A stretch of DNA of 8,880 bases from Bacteroidales bacterium (GTDB lineage: Bacteria > Bacteroidota > Bacteroidia > Bacteroidales > NBLH01), in NCBI GenBank assembly GCA_021647685.1, contig JAKIUH010000169.1, positions 1 to 8,880 of the forward strand. Reading direction: 5' to 3'. The translations under genes and the position numbers were made by a program. A model generated the notes under the pieces. That model did no database searches. It saw only the letters and a list, made by a program, of their open reading frames with translations, and had not been told where the DNA came from. Numbering within the stretch: the first letter of the stretch is position 1; each line of letters begins with the position of its first letter. Positions 1 through 6,168 of this stretch are shown here, one piece after another.

Positions 1-74
1 TACAAATCATAATGTTTTTTGCTGCTCAGCTGTACACCTCTTTTGTATTTTGTTCAGTTTGAAGTATTTCTATA

Positions 75-112
75 CATCTGCACTTCACAAAATCCAAAAT
101 AGATGCACATCT
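75..112. repeat. Short CATCT/AGATG/CATCT inverted-repeat cluster in gene-free leader
   Basis: The stretch 1-244 upstream of the lipoprotein gene holds no open reading frame that looks coding and no match to TAnnTTTG. Its only visible structure is CATCT at 75-79, AGATG at 101-105 and CATCT at 108-112. The middle copy can pair with either outer copy, and AGATGCACATCT (101-112) is a compact palindrome with a 2-base centre. It could be a protein-binding site or a small alternative-pairing leader, but 5-bp arms in AT-rich DNA can arise by chance. Confidence 0.25.
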
Positions 113-244
113 GAGCTTTTCAGCAATACCTAATTTAGTCTTTATACAAATTTATAAAATTCTACTGCTTAAACATATTTTTTATCATAAATCTTTTTTT
201 TTATAGCAAACTAATCAATATCTTTATTCTTAAAACCAAAAATT

Positions 245-1147
245 ATGAAGAAAAATTTATTTTTAATGCTGATTATTTTCATATACGGGAGCTGTATTTT
301 GTTTATTTCATGTTCAAATGTGCAAAATAATGAAAAAGAATACATAGAAGAAGAACAAGGTTCTATTTCATTTGATTTAAAAAAACCGGTAAAAACAATA
401 AAATTGCCGGCTGAATTAGTTGAAATATCAGCTTTAAGCTATTATAAAAACAATTTGTTGGCAGCTGTTCAAGATGAAAACGGTTTTATATACCTTATTA
501 ATTATAAAACCGGAAAAATTATTGAAAAAATTAAAATTGAGAATTTTGGCGATTTTGAAGGTATTGAAATAATTGACAGTACCGCTTATATGATGAAAAG
601 CGATGGCACAATATATCGTGTGGAAAATTTCATCGACGAAAATCGAAAAATTGAAAAATTTAATCCCGGTTTTAATGCTAAAAATGATTGCGAAGGTTTG
701 GCTTATGATGCTCAAAATCATGAATTATTGATTGCATGCAAAGCAAAAGCTGCATTAGCAGGAAATATTCAAAAAAATGAACATTTGCCGGATTTAAAAA
801 AGTATCGTGCAATTTATCCGTTAAGAACTGATAATATGCAAGTAAATGTAAAGCCTAAATTTCTATTGGAAAAAAATGAGTACGAAAAAATAAGTAAAAC
901 CGGTGATTTTAAGCCCTCTGCCATTGCAATACACCCTAAAACAGGCAATGTATATATCATAGCTTCTGCGGGAAAATTACTCGTTATTCTGGATAAAAAC
1001 GGAAATTATTTAGGCCATGCACAACTTAAGCCCGAAATTTTCAGGCAGCCCGAAGGAATTTGTTTTAGCCCGGACGGAAAAAAAATATTTATTGCAAACG
1101 AAGGAAAAGGGAAAAAAGGGACTATTCTGATTTTTGAAAGTAAATGA
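245..1147 (+). CDS. SdiA-regulated-family (YjiK-like) beta-propeller lipoprotein
   Basis: This is a predicted envelope lipoprotein of 300 residues. A charged MKKN start is followed by a hydrophobic stretch (about 5-22) and a lipobox-like F-I-S-C with the lipidated Cys at 23. The mature part fits the SdiA-regulated family (Pfam PF06977; E. coli YjiK), a beta-propeller related to esterase-like and NHL folds. Recurrent E-G blade motifs occur at FEGIE (104-108), CEGLA (149-153) and PEGIC (269-273). SAIAIHPKTGNVY (225-237) and FSPDGKKIFIANE (274-286) are typical propeller strands. The biochemical role of the family is not settled; possible metal-dependent binding or hydrolysis is inference. The ATG at 245 is chosen because it directly precedes the signal peptide; the leader is A-rich without a Shine-Dalgarno sequence. 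It is the only + strand gene here and converges on the anti-sigma gene across a tandem repeat. The family call is fairly sure, the function unknown. Confidence 0.82.
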   Translation: MKKNLFLMLIIFIYGSCILFISCSNVQNNEKEYIEEEQGSISFDLKKPVKTIKLPAELVEISALSYYKNNLLAAVQDENGFIYLINYKTGKIIEKIKIENFGDFEGIEIIDSTAYMMKSDGTIYRVENFIDENRKIEKFNPGFNAKNDCEGLAYDAQNHELLIACKAKAALAGNIQKNEHLPDLKKYRAIYPLRTDNMQVNVKPKFLLEKNEYEKISKTGDFKPSAIAIHPKTGNVYIIASAGKLLVILDKNGNYLGHAQLKPEIFRQPEGICFSPDGKKIFIANEGKGKKGTILIFESK

Positions 1148-1152
1148 TTATT

Positions 1153-1306
1153 TGAATTATGAATTGTGAATTATGAATTGTGAATTATGAATTGTGAATT
1201 ATGAATTGTGAATTATAAATTGTGAATTGTGAATTGTGGATTATAAATTGTGAATTGTGAATTATAAATTATAAATTGTGAATTGTGAATTGTGGATTAT
1301 GAATAT
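1153..1306. repeat. Heptanucleotide tandem repeat (TGAATTR), 22 units
   Basis: Twenty-two consecutive 7-base units without a single spacing error fill nearly the whole 160-bp gap between two convergent genes. The consensus is TGAATTR. Variants are TAAATTR (units 10, 14, 17, 18), TGGATTA (units 13 and 21) and a last diverged unit TGAATAT. Units 1-8 alternate strictly A/G at the last base, forming a 14-bp dimer repeated four times. Units 10-13 (1216-1243) and 18-21 (1272-1299) are identical 28-bp blocks, so the array grew by multi-unit duplication as well as single-unit slippage. It begins 5 bases after the stop of the lipoprotein gene and ends 1 base before the stop codon (1308-1310) of the opposing gene, so it touches neither coding region. 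It resembles in style the short tandemly repeated repetitive heptamers known from cyanobacteria, though the unit sequence differs. Confidence 0.97.
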
Positions 1307-1307
1307 A

Positions 1308-2414
1308 CTAATAATTAAGGCTATCCAATTGAGTTTGTGCCTGATTTTTATATATTGATTTGCTTTTGCTAATTTGCTTTAATAATTCTTTTGCCTTATC
1401 TATTCTATTTTGTTTGATTAGAATTTGCGATTGATACCATAGTGCATCCCAATAATAGATATTATCGGTACTATTACTCAATTTTTCAAGATATTTTTTT
1501 GATTTTTTGTAATCTTTTATCGAATAATAAGTTAAAGCTAAATAATAATTCGTTTGTTCAGGATTTTCATTTTGTTTTTCGGCAATTTTTAAATTCTCCA
1601 AAGCTAAAGAATAGTTTTTTTCATGATAAGCTCTTGTTCCTTGTTGCAAATACGAAATACTTTTCTTTTTCGATAATCCCGAAGAAGCTATTTTAGCACG
1701 ACTGATGTTTGCATTCGTATCATATCCGATAACATTTATCTCATTTTCAAAATTATCTTTTGCAAGTTCTTCTTTTTTATTAACAGACATTATTTCTTCA
1801 TTAGGTTCTTCTGATGATTCTAGATCATCAAATTCATTAACTGTAGCAAGCGCATCATCATTATTATTTAACTCGGACTTTACTATTGTGTTTTTATTTT
1901 CTTTTTTTTGCGTGTATGTTCCATTTTTTGCTTGAGTAAACTCTTTTTCAGGGGTAGTTTCCTGCTCTGTTATTTCTTCATTCAATTCCGGTTGATTTTT
2001 AATCGCCTGAAATTCCTGAGCCTGGGGTTCTTGAACCATTTTTTCTTCAATAGCAAAATTTTGAATCATTTTTTGTGAATAGTAATTGATAAAAAATCCC
2101 GAAGCTATTAATAATAAAATACTTGCAGCTATTTTCCAAAGTTTGTTTGCCTGTTTGTTTTCTTGTTTTTTACTAAAAATCAGATACTTATCAATTTTTG
2201 AATTAAGTTCATCGGTAATTGCTTCAATTTTTGAAGGATTTTTCATATGCTGCAAGCCTTCAAATACATCATTACATGCAGGACAAGCATTGATATGCTT
2301 TTCAAACGAATAAACTTCTTTGGCAGAGAGTTTTCCATCCAGATAATGCTGCATTTGCTCAATGCTTAAACAAGTGCCCGTTTCAAAAATGCTATGTATA
2401 TTTTTTTTATTCAT
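1308..2414 (-). CDS. Membrane anti-sigma factor with zinc finger and periplasmic TPRs
   Basis: Predicted single-pass regulator that holds the adjacent ECF sigma factor. Residue numbers are from the ATG at 2414, giving 368 residues. The cytosolic N-terminus has a zinc-binding anti-sigma motif, H40-x3-C44-x2-C47, with C15 or H23 as the likely further ligand. A membrane helix follows at about 92-112 (LWKIAASILLLIASGFF). Next comes a long Glu/Gln/Asn-rich linker (about 113-250), then tetratricopeptide-like helices from about 254 to the end (Y-x-L-A-L-x-Y-Y-x-x-K-D-Y-x-x-A type repeats). This linker plus TPR arrangement is common in Bacteroidota anti-sigma proteins and suggests that the outer part senses protein-protein contacts. 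An in-frame GTG at 2429 would add five residues and leave only 12 bp after the sigma gene. I prefer ATG because the zinc finger is complete either way. An A8 run lies at codons 3-5. The gene is probably cotranscribed with the sigma factor; the sensed signal is unknown. Confidence 0.8.
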   Translation of the reverse strand: MNKKNIHSIFETGTCLSIEQMQHYLDGKLSAKEVYSFEKHINACPACNDVFEGLQHMKNPSKIEAITDELNSKIDKYLIFSKKQENKQANKLWKIAASILLLIASGFFINYYSQKMIQNFAIEEKMVQEPQAQEFQAIKNQPELNEEITEQETTPEKEFTQAKNGTYTQKKENKNTIVKSELNNNDDALATVNEFDDLESSEEPNEEIMSVNKKEELAKDNFENEINVIGYDTNANISRAKIASSGLSKKKSISYLQQGTRAYHEKNYSLALENLKIAEKQNENPEQTNYYLALTYYSIKDYKKSKKYLEKLSNSTDNIYYWDALWYQSQILIKQNRIDKAKELLKQISKSKSIYKNQAQTQLDSLNY

Positions 2415-2441
2415 TCTATTTATTACCACTTTTGGGTAAAA

Positions 2442-3062
2442 TTAATTGTTTATGTTTTGCCAAAGAACAATTAAAATTAATCCTCCAGCACTCATCTTTT
2501 GCAAAATAATTTTTAAATTTCTTTTCCCGTTTTGTATATAGCTTTTTACTTTTTTATCCGAAAAGCCTGTAATTGCAACAATTTCTTTGTACGATTTTTC
2601 GTCTAAATAAAATAGTTGAATGCATTTTTTTTGTTCCGGTTTTAGCTTTTCCAATGCTTTTTCTAAGTTTTCAAAACTGTTTTCCGGTTTGCTTTCATTA
2701 ATAGGATGCTCTTCTTGCAGGTTTTCCATAAAAACCGTATTTTCTTTTATACGGGCTTGGTGTTTTTGTTTGCTTTGCTCTTTACGCAAAACTCCCAAAC
2801 AATGATTTCGGGTAACTGTGTGCAGCCATGCTTTGAAGTTATCAATTTCATGAAGTAACAAATCATCAAACAGTTTTTCAAATATTTGCATTACGGCATC
2901 CTTGCTCTTATCTTCATCTTTCAAGTATTTCATCGAAATCAGAAAAACAAAGCCCGTATATCGCTTAAAAAGTTCTCCAACAAGATTTTTGTCTTGCTTT
3001 TGACGATACTTTTCAATCAATAAGCGGTCGTTTGCTTGCGATATGTCAATAATCTGAGTCAA
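2442..3062 (-). CDS. ECF RNA polymerase sigma factor (sigma-70 family)
   Basis: An alternative sigma factor of 206 residues. Region 2 spans about 28-97, with the core-binding helix D-A-V-M-Q-I-F-E-K-L (55-64) and the DNA-melting segment F-K-A-W-L-H-T-V-T-R-N-H (77-88). Region 4 (about 133-186) carries the helix-turn-helix S-Y-K-E-I-V-A-I-T-G-F-S-D-K-K-V-K-S-Y (157-175) that would read the -35 element. After region 4 there is an unusual hydrophobic tail (GGLILIVLW, 193-201) that could touch the membrane or the anti-sigma factor. The reading frame has a TAA two codons upstream and no ATG before residue 44, which would cut region 2, so TTG at 3062 is the only plausible start; it gives an N-terminus of usual length. 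The gene lies 32 bp after the BatA-like gene and 12-27 bp before the anti-sigma gene, so translation of the three is probably linked. Confidence 0.88.
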   Translation of the reverse strand: MTQIIDISQANDRLLIEKYRQKQDKNLVGELFKRYTGFVFLISMKYLKDEDKSKDAVMQIFEKLFDDLLLHEIDNFKAWLHTVTRNHCLGVLRKEQSKQKHQARIKENTVFMENLQEEHPINESKPENSFENLEKALEKLKPEQKKCIQLFYLDEKSYKEIVAITGFSDKKVKSYIQNGKRNLKIILQKMSAGGLILIVLWQNINN

Positions 3063-3094
3063 ATTTTAAAATTAGTTAAAGCTCGATATGAAAA

Positions 3095-5152
3095 TTATTC
3101 TTTCCAAAGTTTAATGGTAAGTACTTCGGCTGTCAAGAAAATTAATGCCATAATAATAAACCATTTCCAAAGGTTTTTACGTTCAGTTTGTAAATTATGT
3201 ATTTCTGTACCGAAATTTTCGCTGTCTGCCGATAAAACAGAAAAATTATTGAGATGATATTTTTCAATCATTTTATTGATTTCATCTATTGTGAAATACT
3301 GTGTATCTGATTCTTTACGATTATAATTAAAAGATAAACCTATTAGAGTATCCTTATCGGATAATACATAATAATTTCCGGCTTTATCTATTTGATTCAT
3401 AAAGTCAATTTTTATATTTTGTCTTCCGGTACGAATGATTTTGGGGATAAACTCATAATCCGACTGATTGCTAACTATTCGTAAAATATTATCGCCGGAT
3501 AATTTAATATGAACATCCACGGGTTTTGTATTACCTAATGTATAGTAAATATCCGAAATATTTTGGCTGAAAGCTGCCATATTGTATAATGTAGGTACAA
3601 AAACAGGGTGTAGATAAAAGCCTGTATTGCTAGTGTTTAGTGGAAAAGTAAATATATAGTATTTTCCTTTTCCTGAATTGCCTTGCAACAGCAAAGCATC
3701 TTTATTTAATGCCGAAAGCAATATTTTATCAGTATTTTGTATATTTTTAGTTGTTTTATAATGAATACTGATTTTGGGCAAGAGTAAATGCTTTTTAGTA
3801 TCTTTAAAAACATTTTTATATAGAAAATGCCGGTAATTAATTTGTGCAAGTTCTGTTTCTACGGTATCTTGTTTTAAAATTTGTACGCTGTTTAATTGCG
3901 CCAATAATTGATTATACGAATTTATATTTATCTTTTCGGTAGGAATAATTACTATTGAAGCTCCTTGTTGTACATAATTATATAATTCTTGTTGAATCCC
4001 TGAACTAAGTTCTTCTATTTCATCAATTATAATTAATTTATAATCAGTAAATTCAGATGGTTTTATGTTTCCACTAGATTGAAAATCGACCTCAAAACTT
4101 TTATTAGACTCATATAATGCTTGCAGGTATTTATTTTGTCCTTTATCGTTAATAATTAAAATTTTGGTATTCTTACTGATTGAATAAGTAAAATAAAAAG
4201 TATTATCGTAAGTAATCGGATAATCGGTAATTTCTACAAGCCCTGAAATAATTCCGGTTTCGGTATTAACATAATTCAAATTTACAATGGTTTCGGATTG
4301 CTTGGCAATATCAAAACTGTTAATTGATTTTTGCTTGCCGTTAATCATTAATTTTACAGGAATATCTTGATATTCTTCCGCTCCTGAATTTTTAATTCGT
4401 ACTTTAAGTTCTTCGGCTTTATTGAGGCTGTGTTGGGGAGCATCAAACCAACATGAATCTATGTATAAATTATTTACTTTACCGGTGGACAAGGGGATTA
4501 GAAAAACACGACTGTTGCTGTCGGTTTGTATGTTTTCAAAGTCGCTGCTGATTTTCTGAAAATCGCTGATTAAAAAAATATCTTTACGAATATTTTTTGC
4601 CTTTCTTTCTCTATTTAAAATTTGTGTTTGATAATCTATAAGCTCACTTAACTTACGAATCTCAGGTGCAAGTTTTGTGCGGTTTATGAAATTGCTTACT
4701 TGTTCTTTATAAACTATATACCGATGTTCTACTTCAAATTTGTTATCGCTAAATAAAAACTTTTGTTTGTTATCATAAGCAGCAATAATTTTTCGTGCAC
4801 GCTCTTTTGCAGCATCAAATATATTTCCGTAGCGGCTTTCGGCATTCATACTGAAAGAATTATCCAGATATATTTCGATAATTTTTTCTTCTTTAATTTT
4901 GTTTTTTTCAATGAGCGGAATATAAGGGCCAGAGAAAGCAACAACTAAAGCTGTTATGCTAAAAATACGTAAAAGTAAAATTACCAGCTGTTTGAGTTTT
5001 GATTTACTTTGGCTTGCCTCTTTTACATCTTGAAGAAAATTTAAATTGCTGAAATATACAGGTTTATAAACTCTAAAATTGAATAAGTGAATAATTACCG
5101 GAACGATAATCAGTACTAATGACCATAAAAACAAAGGATATAGAAAAGACAT
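3095..5152 (-). CDS. BatA/vWA-type membrane protein (aerotolerance regulator N-terminal domain)
   Basis: A 685-residue inner-membrane protein. The N-terminus matches the BatA aerotolerance domain (Pfam PF07584 / TIGR02226): membrane helix 1 at about 3-24, the conserved H-L-F-N-F-R stretch at 22-27 followed by a V-x-F-S-N-L-x-F-L segment (32-40), and helix 2 at about 55-77. A von Willebrand A-like domain follows, with the metal-binding motif D-N-S-F-S (97-101) and a later D-I-F-L-I-S-D-F strand (191-198). After an Ig-like region (about 226-318) there is a glutamine-amidotransferase-like fold without an obvious catalytic Cys (about 328-425, KILIIND and KLIIIDE strands). A last helix lies at about 664-681. 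Such proteins are usual in Bacteroidota; Bat proteins were linked to aerotolerance in Bacteroides, but the biochemical role is unclear. The gene leads the sigma/anti-sigma genes. Family call firm; function inferred only as an envelope interaction platform. Confidence 0.85.
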   Translation of the reverse strand: MSFLYPLFLWSLVLIIVPVIIHLFNFRVYKPVYFSNLNFLQDVKEASQSKSKLKQLVILLLRIFSITALVVAFSGPYIPLIEKNKIKEEKIIEIYLDNSFSMNAESRYGNIFDAAKERARKIIAAYDNKQKFLFSDNKFEVEHRYIVYKEQVSNFINRTKLAPEIRKLSELIDYQTQILNRERKAKNIRKDIFLISDFQKISSDFENIQTDSNSRVFLIPLSTGKVNNLYIDSCWFDAPQHSLNKAEELKVRIKNSGAEEYQDIPVKLMINGKQKSINSFDIAKQSETIVNLNYVNTETGIISGLVEITDYPITYDNTFYFTYSISKNTKILIINDKGQNKYLQALYESNKSFEVDFQSSGNIKPSEFTDYKLIIIDEIEELSSGIQQELYNYVQQGASIVIIPTEKININSYNQLLAQLNSVQILKQDTVETELAQINYRHFLYKNVFKDTKKHLLLPKISIHYKTTKNIQNTDKILLSALNKDALLLQGNSGKGKYYIFTFPLNTSNTGFYLHPVFVPTLYNMAAFSQNISDIYYTLGNTKPVDVHIKLSGDNILRIVSNQSDYEFIPKIIRTGRQNIKIDFMNQIDKAGNYYVLSDKDTLIGLSFNYNRKESDTQYFTIDEINKMIEKYHLNNFSVLSADSENFGTEIHNLQTERKNLWKWFIIMALIFLTAEVLTIKLWKE

Positions 5153-5278
5153 ACCGGATTTTAATTATTTGCAAAGTTTAGAACTCAAAAAAAAGAATAC
5201 CGTGTTTGTTTTATGAATAGTGCAAGTATAAATACTCAATTTAGTTAGTAGCATATATATTTACTAAAACCGGTTCGT

Positions 5279-5310
5279 CAAATATCTGATAAAACAAAAT
5301 TTGCACAAAG
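5279..5310 (-). promoter_or_regulatory. Candidate Bacteroidota promoter for the BatA-sigma-anti-sigma operon
   Basis: Read on the - strand, CTTTG (5310-5306) is followed after 19 bases by GATATTTG (5286-5279). This matches the Bacteroidota -33 TTTG and the -7 TAnnTTTG with one mismatch (first T to G). It lies in the 165-bp gap between the 188-residue gene and the BatA-like gene and predicts a leader of about 120 bases. It is the best match in that gap, but the mismatch and long leader keep confidence low. Confidence 0.35.
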
Positions 5311-5317
5311 CATATTG

Positions 5318-5884
5318 TTATTTATTTGCTTCTATTTGCTCTTTTGCTAAAGAAACCAGTGTATCGTGCCAAGGAGGGGCAGCCCTTAAAACATTATCAA
5401 AAAGATTTTCCGGATTTTCAGCAATTTTGGGATAAATGGCAAAAATTCCGTCCACACATTCTTTTATAAAATCTATAATGTCTTCTTCGGTTTCAAATTC
5501 ATTAAGTGCCTTATATCTTGGAAACTCACTACCTATGCCCCCACGATCTGAGGTATAAACCATTTCGTCATCAAGCATCCATTCTTGCAAATTTTTACGA
5601 AAAAAATCACGGTAACGAAGTCTGAGCTCTCTGTTTTTTCCATTAGTACGTACCAAAACATTCATTCCAGCGTGACTGTAATGTTTTTGGTCGCTGAGTT
5701 TAAAAAATCCAATGTTAATTCCAAAGACATAGGTCATGTCGCCATTTACAAATCCCAGTCCATGAAAGTGCCAATCTCCTGAAATACGCTGATGGGTATA
5801 TTTTCCAAGTTTTTGTTTAAAATATGGTTTAACTTCCTGAAAAATCCTTCGTATCCTATCTCTGTCAATAGGTATTTCTATCAT
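5318..5884 (-). CDS. Unrecognised 188-residue cytosolic protein
   Basis: I do not recognise this protein. It has no signal peptide or membrane helix and no Cys cluster. Its one Cys is at 143. The N-terminal half is rich in aromatic and basic residues and looks like a beta-rich compact domain: G-D-W-H-F-H-G-L-G-F (36-45), TYVFGINIGFFKL (51-63), H-Y-S-H-A-G-M-N-V-L-V-R-T-N-G (68-82). A strongly basic helix follows (R-L-R-Y-R-D-F-F-R-K-N-L, 88-99). The C-terminal part has an acidic helix E-T-E-E-D-I-I-D-F-I-K-E-C-V (131-144) and ends in a helical segment with A-P-P-W-H-D-T-L (169-176). The His-rich N-terminal segment could bind metal or nucleic acid, which is speculation. The ATG at 5884 is well placed and a strong promoter match lies about 63 bases upstream, so it is probably transcribed alone. 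Composition matches its neighbours. It is surely coding; its function is unknown. Confidence 0.85.
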   Translation of the reverse strand: MIEIPIDRDRIRRIFQEVKPYFKQKLGKYTHQRISGDWHFHGLGFVNGDMTYVFGINIGFFKLSDQKHYSHAGMNVLVRTNGKNRELRLRYRDFFRKNLQEWMLDDEMVYTSDRGGIGSEFPRYKALNEFETEEDIIDFIKECVDGIFAIYPKIAENPENLFDNVLRAAPPWHDTLVSLAKEQIEANK

Positions 5885-5946
5885 TTTTCTATAATTTTCT
5901 TAATCGTATGGTTAATAACTGATTTTATGTTTGTTTTTATCAGTGC

Positions 5947-5978
5947 CAAATATAATAAATTTATTCCTCAAACAAAAA
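5947..5978 (-). promoter_or_regulatory. Candidate Bacteroidota promoter for the 188-residue gene
   Basis: On the - strand a TTTTTG (5978-5973) is followed after 18 bases by TATATTTG (5954-5947), an exact match to the -7 consensus TAnnTTTG with a near-ideal -33 spacing. Transcription would start near 5940, leaving a leader of about 55 bases before the ATG at 5884. It is the best promoter match in the window, though AT-rich DNA yields such matches by chance. Confidence 0.55.
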
Positions 5979-6062
5979 GCATTACTTATTATTCCATAAA
6001 CAATAGCAAATTAGTTGCCAATGTATTGATTTTTTAGGGTGAAAAATATTTGAACTTGGCGA

Positions 6063-6143
6063 AAGTCATCTGATGAATTATTAATTAAGGCAATGCTCAA
6101 TAATTATCAAAATGCTTTTTTCAAGCAATTCATCTGATGACTT
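6063..6143. repeat. 81-bp imperfect terminal-inverted-repeat element (MITE/REP-like)
   Basis: The left arm AGTCATCTGATGAATT (6064-6079) and right arm AATTCATCTGATGACT (6127-6142) pair at 15 of 16 positions, and one further A-T pair (6063/6143) extends the stem. The only mismatch is the central T, because each arm contains the same odd-centred palindrome TCATC-T-GATGA. The 47-base interior is AT-rich and codes for nothing. It contains a repeated AATGCT and a small nested hairpin. The element lies between two genes in the same orientation, downstream of the SH3b lipoprotein gene. No clear target duplication flanks it. It could be a miniature non-autonomous element, a REP-like palindrome pair, or a double operator. 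The inverted repeat itself is certain; its nature is inference. Confidence 0.75.
6109..6127 (-). terminator. Weak terminator-like hairpin after the SH3b lipoprotein gene
   Basis: On the - strand TGCTT-GAAAA-AAGCA (6127-6113) forms a 5-bp stem with a 5-base loop, followed by TTTT (6112-6109). It lies 42 bases past the stop of the lipoprotein gene, nested in the larger inverted repeat. The stem is short and the T-run only four bases, so it would be weak alone; the enclosing 17-bp stem could help to end transcription. Confidence 0.3.
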
Positions 6144-6168
6144 CCTGTGTGTTAAGCACAAATGTATT

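Noticed and set aside
434..721. 95-codon - strand open frame within the SdiA-regulated-family gene
   Set aside because: It lies wholly inside a well-supported gene on the other strand and its Phe/Ile/Asn-rich composition is that of an antisense shadow.
1153..1306. Heptad array as a CRISPR array
   Set aside because: The units are contiguous 7-mers with no unique spacers and no cas genes nearby.
2401..2408. A8 run near the start of the anti-sigma gene as a phase-variation switch
   Set aside because: Eight-base A-runs are common in DNA of this composition and nothing else suggests phase variation; worth noting only if strain reads show length differences.
5268..5275. AACCGGTT palindrome upstream of the BatA-like gene as an operator
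   Set aside because: An isolated 8-bp palindrome with no second copy in the gap is weak evidence for a binding site.
5792..6037. 81-codon + strand open frame with a hydrophobic segment
   Set aside because: Its first third is antisense to the start of the 188-residue gene and the rest covers that gene's promoter region; the AT-rich hydrophobic composition is typical of a chance frame.
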